Shown: in pieces, positions 55,494 through 64,000 of the stretch
Layout of the letters: each line of letters begins with the position of its first letter
Position numbering within the stretch: the stretch's first letter is position 1
Source: Hawksworthiomyces lignivorus
Lineage: Eukaryota > Ascomycota > Sordariomycetes > Ophiostomatales > Ophiostomataceae
Assembly: GCA_002917075.1 (NCBI GenBank)
Contig: NTMA01000014.1
Coordinates: 1-64,000 of the forward strand
Reading direction: 5' to 3'
Length of the DNA stretch: 64,000 bases
Notes under the pieces: model-generated
The model's database searches: none
The model's input: the letters and a program-made list of their open reading frames with translations, nothing else
What the model was told of the DNA's origin: nothing
Position numbers and translations under genes: made by a program

Positions 55494-56809
55494 ACATTTA
55501 TCATAGTTTCCGGAAGTATATAGGTTAAGAGATAGATAATATAATATTTTGGAACCTGTACGATAATGGCCATGTATCTGCAAACGTAATTTAGCTATAA
55601 ACACCGCTCAGGATTATGATCCTTTCTTGTATCAACCTAATATTACGAATCTATCATTAAGAATTTTCTTATTTGGCATATCTCCATACTACTTCTACTC
55701 CAACCTGCTTAACGGGTGTGCTTGGTGGGTGATCTTGCAGCATGGCTATAGACCTTTGTTTTGGTGAGATTTAGAAACTTTTTTTTTTGTAAGTCTGGAG
55801 CCGCTGTTGTGGACGCAGGAACTGGTGTTAGTTATGTTAGATGCTTATTGGCTGGAGTCTTTTTCATCTCCTCGACGAGCACATACAGATACAGCGCTCA
55901 TTTCCACTGTGTCTCTCTTGTACGCTTAACCTTTTATCTTCCTTTTCTTTTCTTTCTTTTTTTTTTTTTTTTAAAAAAAAAAATTTATCCTCTTCCTTGC
56001 GGCAGTGCTTTGACTATTGCATTGAATTACCTAGCTTCGCTACTCTTTCTCTTCTTGTCAAAATGCTTCGTGTTACGATTGTGAGGCCCGCGGCCACAAG
56101 TGTTGACCCACAAGGTGGACGAGAAACGGTCATCTTCAGATGACCACCACCCGGTCGTTATTGGAACGTCAGAGGGATGGCCACCTTTATCAAGCATGCC
56201 GAGGGTGGACATCCAAGGCCTGGACTAGTCAAAGTGATTTTCTTACTCGTGTTCCGGCCAAGTTATCCCAGAAAGCTCTTCATCCTCCGATGCAGGATGG
56301 TCTAAGCTTAAAGTAAGCGGGCAAGTGGATCCAAATGAAGGAGTCGAGCAGACGGAATTTGGCTCATCCGCCCTCTGAACAAGGCCAGACAACCTCATTG
56401 TATACTGAAATGTAAAAGATTTCTGTATTCTGCTAGATCTGGGTCTTTCTTGTTCATGCAATTTTTTTTTTAACGTACAGAGGCTTCGACGACGCCCATA
56501 TGCCGGCTCCCTGGTACGCGCAAGGTCCGTCTGTTGCCATAACTCATCAATTTACGTCCTCTAGTTCCAGCCGCTCATATACGACAAGACAACGTAGTCT
56601 CGTCAGCAGCTTCGTAGCGCATCACATAAACGACAGTGAGAGGAACGAGCATAGGCTGCCGAAGAGCAATATTATCTCGGATAATCTTAAACGGATTCAT
56701 GTACAATTCCATCCACTGCTACAAATGCGTACCAAGGAAATAAGAGTAGAAGGAACCGGTATAGACACGTTTATCCATGGGATAATGTGGACGTCCCCAG
56801 CGAAAAAAA
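55494..56809. other. intergenic, repeat-containing
   Basis: 1.3 kb after the transporter with a dispersed repeat at 55793-56066, a T(17)A(12)-type tract near 55960, and pyrimidine-rich DNA. No gene supported. Confidence 0.55.
55793..56066 (+). repeat. dispersed repeat, copy A (~270 bp)
   Basis: Aligns in the same orientation with 61910-62168. Shared blocks in order: TCTGGAG(C)CGCTGTTGTG, GCTGGAGTCTTTT, ATCTCCTC(G/A)ACGA, GCTCATTTCC, GTCTCTCTTG, TCCTTTTCTT, TGCGGCA, TTGAATT and CTT(C)TC...AAAATG. Indels and about 25% mismatches by eye separate the copies. Nature unknown: possibly a non-autonomous element or a duplicated promoter/leader, since both copies end at AAAATG. Confidence 0.65.
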
Positions 56810-58195
56810 TTGGAAGACAGATTACAGAATGCTGCTTTATTAAATGATGAAAACCCTCATCTAGCTACTGCTGTTGTTGCGCGGGAATTTGGGTTTTCAC
56901 GTTATACGCTAATTATGCGGTTACGAGGCATTTTGCTAAGACCGTCCTCGCACCCACAGTCGGCTTACAGACCCCGAGGAGAAGGTCTTTGTCTATATAT
57001 CGACCGGCCTGAGCATGTTGATCTTGCCGTACGTCGAGAGTTTGTTACTGGCGGAGCAAATGCGGTTCTTCAAGCCCGGTCAAAGAAACAAAAGTATACT
57101 TTGGTTGGCTCTCAGTGGACTTCTCGTTTTCTACATTGTTATAAATATTACGTCTTTCGTCAACAGGCTTTATAGTCTACTCGGTAGGTATAGGAGGATA
57201 TCTTTCAAGTGAAAGAATACTTTCGGTTGTTGTAAGAAGTATTCGAAGTTGAAGGTATTGATTCACATATTATATGGAGTATGGATGAAACTGGATTCCA
57301 TACTAACCTTGATAAAGATTAAATGGTTGCGACAAGAAGAAGAAGAAAATAATATCTTGCAGTGTCATTAAGTAAAGAGTTTACTATTATTACAGTTATC
57401 TCAACTACTGACGAGTACATTTCTGTTCTCTTAATTCTTTTTGAAAAATGTTACAGAAGTCCTTGATGCACATCACTGTCTTTTTCGAGAGAAACACTTC
57501 TTTCGATCACTAATATAGGTTATATATCAATGATAAAGTTAGTCTTTAGTGGTTAAAATATTTTTAATAAATATATTACTAAAGATGTATATGTAAAGAA
57601 AACACTTGTATTCAGTCTTTCGGCCGTTTACTGCTTCGGAGCGCTTACCTCTCACGATCAACATATTGATCGACAACGAATCTTACCACTCTACATCATT
57701 GATGACTTCGTAATATGAAATCTTGGATTGAGAGTTTTACGCTTTATATATAAAATGATCAAAAGTTAGATAGACAGCTAGTCGCAAAGGGATCGGTAAG
57801 TTGAAGTCTATCGATCCTCAGACTATTAAGAATTAACTACTGTTTTCCAACCTTGTTGCGCATTTAATACTCCCTTCACTCTACGCTAGATCAATAAATC
57901 AGTGGAAAATATTGAAGAAATACTTGAAAGAGATGGATATTATATAAAAGAATGGGCCAAAAACGTCATAATTTTTATCAAAGGCTCAAGGACACTTGCT
58001 ACAAAGTTGTTACAGACCAAGAGAGACTTGAGCCGCACTCAGCTTGCAGAGAAAGCTAGACGACAGGCTATGGATAAAGCCAACGCTCCATTACAGTTTG
58101 GAGGTACTCTAGACGTAAAGACTGCCCGAAACATGGTGATTCAGAGACAGGAGAATCAAGAATCCAAGGCAAATGCTATGATTACGGTCTCGTGA
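56810..58195 (+). pseudogene. pogo/Fot1-like DDE transposase relic
   Basis: 56810-57175 reads LNDENPHLATAVVAREFG then FSRYTLIMRLRG, CLYIDRPEHVDLAVRREFVT and NAVLQARSKKQKYTLVGSQW, the HTH/CENP-B-like N-terminus of Fot1/pogo transposases. Downstream, frame by frame and broken by many stops, come IIWSMDETGFHTNLDKD (catalytic-core start), pieces like ISNDKVSL*WLKYF, and near 57902-58195 a tail ENIEEILERDGYYIKEWAKN and GGTLDVKTARNMVIQRQENQ. The interior is strongly AT-rich with TAA/TAG stops, as expected from repeat-induced point mutation. Inactive. Terminal inverted repeats were not found. Confidence 0.72.
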
Positions 58196-59811
58196 TGTGT
58201 CAGGTGACTACACACGTGTAATACCCGTGCAACTGTTAAGAATAGTGCATGCACTGTGTTGTAGTGTATCAGACACTGTATTAGCCCTTAAGAGCCCTTC
58301 GTCGAAAATCCTCTGAGGAGAAGCGACTGAGATTAAGTCTTGTATTTTACAACCTTTATACGCTGTTAATAATATACTTCTCACCCTCCTATCTCTACCT
58401 AGAGTACAAGTCACTCCCTAATTGCAAGGCAGACTCTTGAGGATGCGGAAAAAAAACTTACTGAATTGAGCGAAACGCTCCTATTTTGAAGCCGCAAAAA
58501 AGGCTAGGGCTTGGAGATTGACTGGGAGGCACCCCCTCACAGAATCACTCGCACCGCAAAATCAATTCCTAGGTAGGTAGGAAAATGTCAGGACTGCCAC
58601 AGCACTGTAGGGGAGAAAATAGGCTGGATCGGTGCGAGCTCATGAGGAGGGTAGGATTGTTGGAGAGTGCATAGGCCTGTGGATATCAGCCAATCAGGCG
58701 AAAGGATTATTGGAGCCTGAGGCAACAACTCCCATATAGTTAAATAGTGAGGCATTTGTCTGTAGGCCAGATATTACGCTTAGTACTGTGCTGACAGGGT
58801 GTGTGGAGCGAGTAGCATATTTCGCTACAAACATATCACATACGGAGTAAAACATATTATTTTGCACCTGTGGACCACTTGTAAGGGTCGTAGCCAATTG
58901 TATTGTCCTGTGATAAAACTCACCGAAAATAATTAGCTGTTGGACGGTAGCCCCTGACAGAAAATTGGATCCTCGGTTGACAATCTGACCTATCGGGGAA
59001 CTTTCCACTGCTTGTGAGGAGCCTTGATGCAACATCAACGACAGGCAGTGCAATTTCGTCGTATCGTTGTACACAAAAGTCAAGAAAAATGGAAAGAAAT
59101 CGAGAAGAGATAAAGGCTGAGGTCAAACCAATGCGAGGAGGTGACTTTGGAAATAGTAGAGAATGGAGACGTCGTAGGTGATTAATTCATGGTTGTCCAG
59201 GAAGTGTTGCGCAATCGCAGAATGATTTTTTTATTACTGTAAATCATTTGGGCTACCGCCACGGTGACGCATCAAATTATGTATCATCCTCTAGGGCTCT
59301 TCTCCATATAAAGATCTAGAACTTCGCTTGTTGTCTTTGCAGCCTTGTCCCCGTCTCCTCCTCTTCCTTCGCCCTACATGACTGTGGGTTTTCATATCTC
59401 GCATTCTCAATTTTATTTTTTCTTTTGGTTTTGCTCCTCCCCTGCTTCTTCTTGTATTTGGTCTGCAGCATATTTCATCATACACCCCCCCAGGGTTCAT
59501 TGCTTTCAGGCCTTATCAACTCCAATTTCTCAAGCAAAAAAATCAGTCTGGCCCCCAAATTTGAAATTTACCATATGTTGAAATAGATTCGTGGACAATC
59601 AACGTCGGAACTTTTCTTGTATATCGCGTTCTTCTTTTTCTATCTTCAAGCTCTTTTTTTCTACTCCCCCCCTTCCCTCTTTCCTGTTCTTGATGATTCT
59701 TTCTTATTACCGTCTTTCTGTCGTCTTTCTCTAGTTGTCGTTATGTCTTGTCTCTTTATGTTCCAATTCAATCCTTCTTTCACTTCTACATAACCTCTAC
59801 ATAGCCTCTTC
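58196..59811. other. intergenic
   Basis: 1.6 kb between the transposase relic and the OrsD-like gene. A minus ORF at 58694-59083 (129 codons) resembles nothing known. The last 450 bp are CT-rich (59330-59810), as in a promoter/leader of the following gene. Confidence 0.55.
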
Positions 59812-61849
59812 ATGTCTCACCATTTCGAGCCGATTATTTACCAACACGCGCATGCTATGGAACAGACTTCGCTTGGAGACCTCAACTTGCGCCTTGATAA
59901 GGCTCTTAGATGCCTCTTCTGTACGACCTGTGATTACAAGTTCGCCATTGATGTTACAATCAATGCTTATAAACAACATCGGAAGGCGTTCCACGAAGAC
60001 GAACTCGGAGTTGACGTATTTTTAAAAGTCATCCGTCCCTTGAACCTCACTCGATTTCAAAAGAAAAAGGTTCCCTCGAGTATCTCCGCACCTAACAAAG
60101 CTCTGCCGGTCTATGAAGCCTATTCCTGCTCTGAGTGCAAACACTGGACAATTAAGAAGGACAAGATTAAAGACCACATACACACTATGGAGCCAGTACG
60201 CATGCAGAGTTTCATGCATCCAAAATACGCGCCTCAGAAAGCGGTTTGGATTACCTCTGATGACGGTACGCCGCTGCATGACGTTGAGCAGCCTGAAATT
60301 GGAAATGAGCCATACTTAAATAATGATGGGCCTATCGACTTCTCAGATGCAGCTGAGAATCTGTCTATTGATGCAGATAATGACAACATGCCAAGAGTTG
60401 AGCAAAGTCAGGTTCCACCAGCTTCGCAAGACACCCAGGCCGTCCAGAACCATTTGGACTCTCCAAGTATTCAGGTCAGACAGGATACGAGTGCTGACCA
60501 GGTCACATATTCCAACAATCAGGATACCCAGCGCATCGAACATGACCACAACGACTCAACCAAGGCTAATTTATCTCAAAATGCAGCTGGTACCAATCCG
60601 CGCAAGCATGTCGCCGATGACATTCGTCGGTTGCAATGTGGGGAGTTGAATAACGATGACATGAATGCGCTGCTCCAAAGAATCCAAAAGAAATACGGTG
60701 GCACAGTTCTTGTTGTCGAGCCATCATTTTTTCGAAGACTAAGTAGTACAGACGGTCTCGACAATATCTCGGCTTGGTCACCGCAGGTTGATTTTACCCA
60801 GTATGAGTACACCGTGTTTCCAGTTTTTAGAAGATCTGTCTGGTTTGCTATGATTGCTTGTAATTACGGCACATATGCCGTAGGCCTCGACCCCTTTGGC
60901 TTGGCTCACGACGGTTCCTCTTATAGGCTCGCAGAGTATTACAAAAAACTGAATCGAAGTCTCACCGTAGGTATTTGGATGCGCAGGCCAGTACCAAATG
61001 TGAGTAAAAACGACAGTGGTGTTGTTCTTTTGGGCCTCATAGAGCGATTTCTCCAGGACCCAGACACGGCCGTAAAGTCCATCTTGCTGCAGGATACCAA
61101 TTTTCCTCACGAGGTGGACATGGCGGCACTCCGGTCGAACATTGTGCATTACAGACATCCTGCGTTTGCCAATGCTTGTGAGTTTGCATCATCTCTTATT
61201 TCGGCATGTGGCATCATTCTAACTGTGTACATCAAGGCCACTACGCCGATGTGCTGAAGCAAATGAGCGAAGAGATTTCTGTCCGGTCGTTTTCCGAAAT
61301 AAAGGGTTTTGTTGAACGCATTACTGAATCTTTGAAACGTTATGAAGATATTTACGAGCTTCTTCAGAGTGCATATCCAGAGAAAAAGGACTTTGCAGAG
61401 GTTCTGCAGTTGGTCCCTCTGGATAGCCACCCTCCCTACGTTGCAAAGATATATATGGGGGAAATTATGCAGCTAGGGTAAGTGAAGCGTCCAGCAGATT
61501 TGCTAAAGCGATTTGATTTGAGTTATGGTTTTAATGCAATCCTATTCTCAGTATGGACTCTTCTACCTCCATGCCGTCTTCAAGCTGGTCCCTACCATCC
61601 GAGACGTCGAGTAGATTCATCTTGAGAGAAGGGGACAGCCCACAGAACATCGAGCCACCTGCTCTGCCAAACCAAACGACATTTACCGCTCCATGTCAAT
61701 TACCGTCAGAGATGGGCAGCTGCGACACTTGGGTCAATAGTAGCCCTACTTTTACAGCATCTGTCACGCCAGCAGTGCAAAACAGACAAGAGCAGGATAA
61801 CTGCATTTCAGCACCAGTCTCAAAACGCCGCCGCCTTGATTTGCCTTAA
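59812..61849 (+). CDS. OrsD-like zinc-finger protein with a Ulp1/C48-like region
   Basis: Exons 59812-61177, 61237-61477, 61552-61849 join in phase to 634 residues. N-terminus: C-x2-C-x2-C with distal His (LRCLFCTTCDYKFAIDV...YKQHRKAFH, C34/C37/C40, H56/H61) and a second finger YSCSECKHWTIKKDKIKDHI (C106/C109, H122/H124), as in the OrsD (DUF3505) family. A long Gln/Asp/Asn-rich linker follows (about 160-265). About 300-455: GTVLVVEPSFFRRLS, YEYTVFPVFRRSVWFAMIAC and YGTYAVGLDPFGLAHD resemble the Ulp1/C48 core, but the catalytic His-Trp is replaced by Val-Trp. The tail has a bipartite-like VSKRRRLDLP. Function unknown; a domesticated mobile-element gene is one option. A weak match for the protease part. 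Confidence 0.6.
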
Positions 61850-62739
61850 GTTTACGCAAATACCGGATTCGTTTCAACTTCTATGCCTCTCCTCCATTTT
61901 TAATTGTATGTCTGGAGCTGCTGTTGTGCCGTAGGAACTAGTAGCCACCCCGATTAGGAATACGGGGCTAATTCTTTCTTACTTATTTGCTGGAGTCTTT
62001 TAGATCTCCTCAACGACCACCTATAAATACAACGCTCATTTCCGTTACGTCTCTCTTGCGCTCATGACCTTTGATTTTCCTTTTCTTCTCCTTTTTTAAA
62101 TTTCAATTTCTCCTCCCCTGCGGCATTGAATTCCTTAGTTCCGCTCCTCCTTCTCTTTTGTTAAAATGGCTCGCAGTGTAAGGGGTAAGCTGGAAAGGAC
62201 CACAGAGGAGCCCTGAGCCAATGGTGTGATATAAGCCTAGATGAACCAAAGCCTAAAGATACAGAAGAAGGAAGACTCCCTCGAGGGTGCCAGGTGCGAA
62301 GCTCCCTTCTTAAATAAGGGCCAGGACGAGTAGGTCGGTGGGCCGACCGAACCCACTCCTCCCTCCTTTTTCCCGTGGATTTCTCGCTGGGCCAACTAGT
62401 CTGATCTCTGGGCCTGGGATCGCCCTGGGCCGCCCTCAGGGCCTTGGCCTATTACAGATTTATCTGCGGCTGTCGCTTGTGTCTGAGCTCTAGATGCTGG
62501 AGAAGGCATCTCCTGGAGTCTCATATCACGGTCAAGCGCTCCGCTACGTATGAACTGCTTGAGAGCCCCAAGAATAGCACGGTACCGTGGATCTTCTTGG
62601 TCACGGCACAGAGCTATAATGCTCAATATGTACCTAAATACCACTATAGTGTTGTACTTCGTATCATACTTTCTTTATTGTCATGATTATCATTCAAGAG
62701 TAAGAAGTTTATAGTGTCTCACTCTAAAATCGTTTCATT
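61850..62739. other. intergenic, repeat-containing
   Basis: Holds dispersed-repeat copy B and, at 62170-62650, GC-richer DNA with a minus ORF (62396-62644; DPRYRAILGALKQFIRSGAL then DRDMRLQEMPSPASRAQTQ) that looks like a fragment of a repetitive-element protein but cannot be named. Confidence 0.5.
61910..62168 (+). repeat. dispersed repeat, copy B (~260 bp)
   Basis: Second copy of the repeat at 55793-56066, same orientation. Copy B carries an extra ~15 bp (CCCCGATTAGGAATA) and lacks the long T/A tract and a 14-bp block. It also ends at AAAATG. Confidence 0.65.
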
Positions 62740-64000
62740 TCAGTTTCGCCACTCATCCTTCCCTGCTGCCTTTCCATCCATTAAACCATGGACATATGCC
62801 TCGCATGCAAATTCATATGTTCTTGGGTCGTTTAACTTGACATACTTCCCTTGACGTGGCCGAAGAAGGAGAGGAAGCTTAAATCCAGACATTATCCACA
62901 CCTCATTACCAACTTGCATATCTCTTTTCCCGAGGCCTATATAGCCATTTTCGGTGAGAAAGAGCTTATTATTTCCGTAGAGTGTTGCCACTGCCTCCAA
63001 AAAGTCTCTTTGATTTGTGCTTTGGAGATGTTGCTGCGCAGTTAATAGTGTGTGTTCAAAACTTTCACATTGAAGTAACCTTTGAAGGGCAGGTTCGTTC
63101 ATGTTATAACCCTCTAGGTTTGCCTAATCTAGTAAGAAATTCTCACCCTCTGTATCCGGTCTGTTTCTTTTCTGACCATCTTTCAAAGCCGGGGCTATGG
63201 AACTGATGCTCTTCAACGTGTCCCTTTCCTGGCCGTATTCTTCAACGTAAAATTGAAAAATCTCTGCACTTGGTGGAATGCAATCCCTGTCTGCAACTTC
63301 ATCAAATGCATTCAAGGCTGCCTGGAGCCCCGCTAGCTTCGGGTGCAGCGACGAACAAAGCTGCCTAAGGCTTTCAAGCCTCATTCCGTCGATAGCTGAG
63401 CCTTGTTCGTTCATTACTCTTTGCGCGTGACGGCAGATGTCAAGGTAAATGTAGGGTTTGAACGCTTTGTCGTATGGACTAGGAGCAGCCTGTCTGGGAT
63501 TCGTTGTCAAAGTGTTGGCGCAGAGAGTTCGCTAGACACTTTCGCCTTGAGACTGGCCTTTTATATGCTCGTACTCTCGTCCTTGCCTCCCTAAGATGCC
63601 TAAAACGTTTATGTAATCTAATAAGATCGATTCAAGATATGTTTTACTCGTGAACCGGTCACTTGCAAAGCTAACTAAGCTGATTAATTTTCCTCTCAAG
63701 TGTAGCTTTCGAAAGTCGTCTATGTCATGGATTATCCGTAGTGGGTTGCTGCCAGATGCAGAGAAGTCTCCGAGAAGAGGATTGCACTCCTCGGAAAGCT
63801 CGTCCTGATCGAAGTTCAGGTTGATGGCCCAAGTAGGGACACAGAAACCGTCTTTTTCCAGAATTCGACATGCTTTTAGCTAGGGTCAAAATTCAGAGAT
63901 CCATTTCCGCACAGATCACCTCTCGTGTGTAGAGCGCCCATATCTCAGCATCAGTGCTAGAGTGATCAGGAATTACGCCGACCTTCTGGTTGGGGTAGAG
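62740..64000 (-). pseudogene. HET-family protein C-terminal relic (runs off window)
   Basis: One minus-strand frame from about 63890 to 62740 carries a HET-protein C-terminal half: ACRILEKDGFCVPTWAINLN, DFSASGSNPLRIIHDIDDF then RKLHLRGKLISLVSFASDRF, and finally FLTENGYIGLGKRDMQVGNE then VWIMSGFKLPLLLRPRQGKY and FACEAYVHGLMDGKAAG, which is the standard tail of het-6-like proteins. Two in-frame TAG stops break it, at 63534-63532 and 63126-63124; neither is avoided by a normal-length intron (the best alternative at the second is only 33 bp). Further upstream WALYTRE, PDHSSTDAEI and LYPNQKVGVI continue to the window end. Probably inactivated by point mutation; the 5' HET domain lies outside. Confidence 0.7.

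Noticed and set aside
58694..59083. 129-codon minus ORF
   Set aside because: No homology recognised, no introns or neighbouring support, in a repeat-rich spacer.

Overview
The window is nuclear DNA of a filamentous ascomycete (Pezizomycotina, most likely a Sordariomycete). This rests on short GT-AG introns in most genes, a recognisable FREQUENCY circadian clock gene, HET, F-box and NOD-like receptor genes, Zn2Cys6 regulators, dispersed single 5S rRNA genes, and decayed transposon and gene relics with a RIP-like look. The species cannot be named from sequence alone.

Left third (1-26 kb) is mostly conserved housekeeping DNA: the 3' end of an unidentified gene, kinetochore Mis14/Nsl1, Sec14 lipid transfer protein, prefoldin subunit 3, FREQUENCY with about 4.3 kb of gene-free DNA upstream, cofactor-independent phosphoglycerate mutase, a broken fungal-specific gene, an FAD monooxygenase, a 5S rRNA gene, Mediator subunit 9 and tubulin cofactor C.

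Middle (26-43 kb) is an accessory region of self/non-self type: a dead F-box gene, a patatin / NB-ARC / TPR NOD-like receptor whose TPR units are near-identical 126-bp DNA repeats, a large F-box protein, a HET-domain protein, then tRNA-Phe, a second 5S gene and a DUF3176 membrane protein.

43-55.5 kb looks like a small catabolic cluster: a DAO-type FAD oxidoreductase, two divergent Zn2Cys6 regulators, an amidase, and a divergently transcribed allantoate-permease-like transporter. The amidase/transporter promoter carries two overlapping CGG-N7-CCG sites, the kind of site bound by Zn2Cys6 dimers. The inferred job is uptake and hydrolysis or oxidation of an amide or amine nutrient; the substrate is unknown.

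Right end (55.5-64 kb) is repeat-rich: two copies of a dispersed repeat of about 270 bp, a heavily mutated pogo/Fot1-like transposase relic, an intact gene joining OrsD-like zinc fingers to a region resembling a Ulp1/C48 protease fold without the usual catalytic histidine, and a HET-family relic with two in-frame stops running off the window. Exon coordinates were derived by hand from splice consensus and reading phase; no transcript or database evidence was available.
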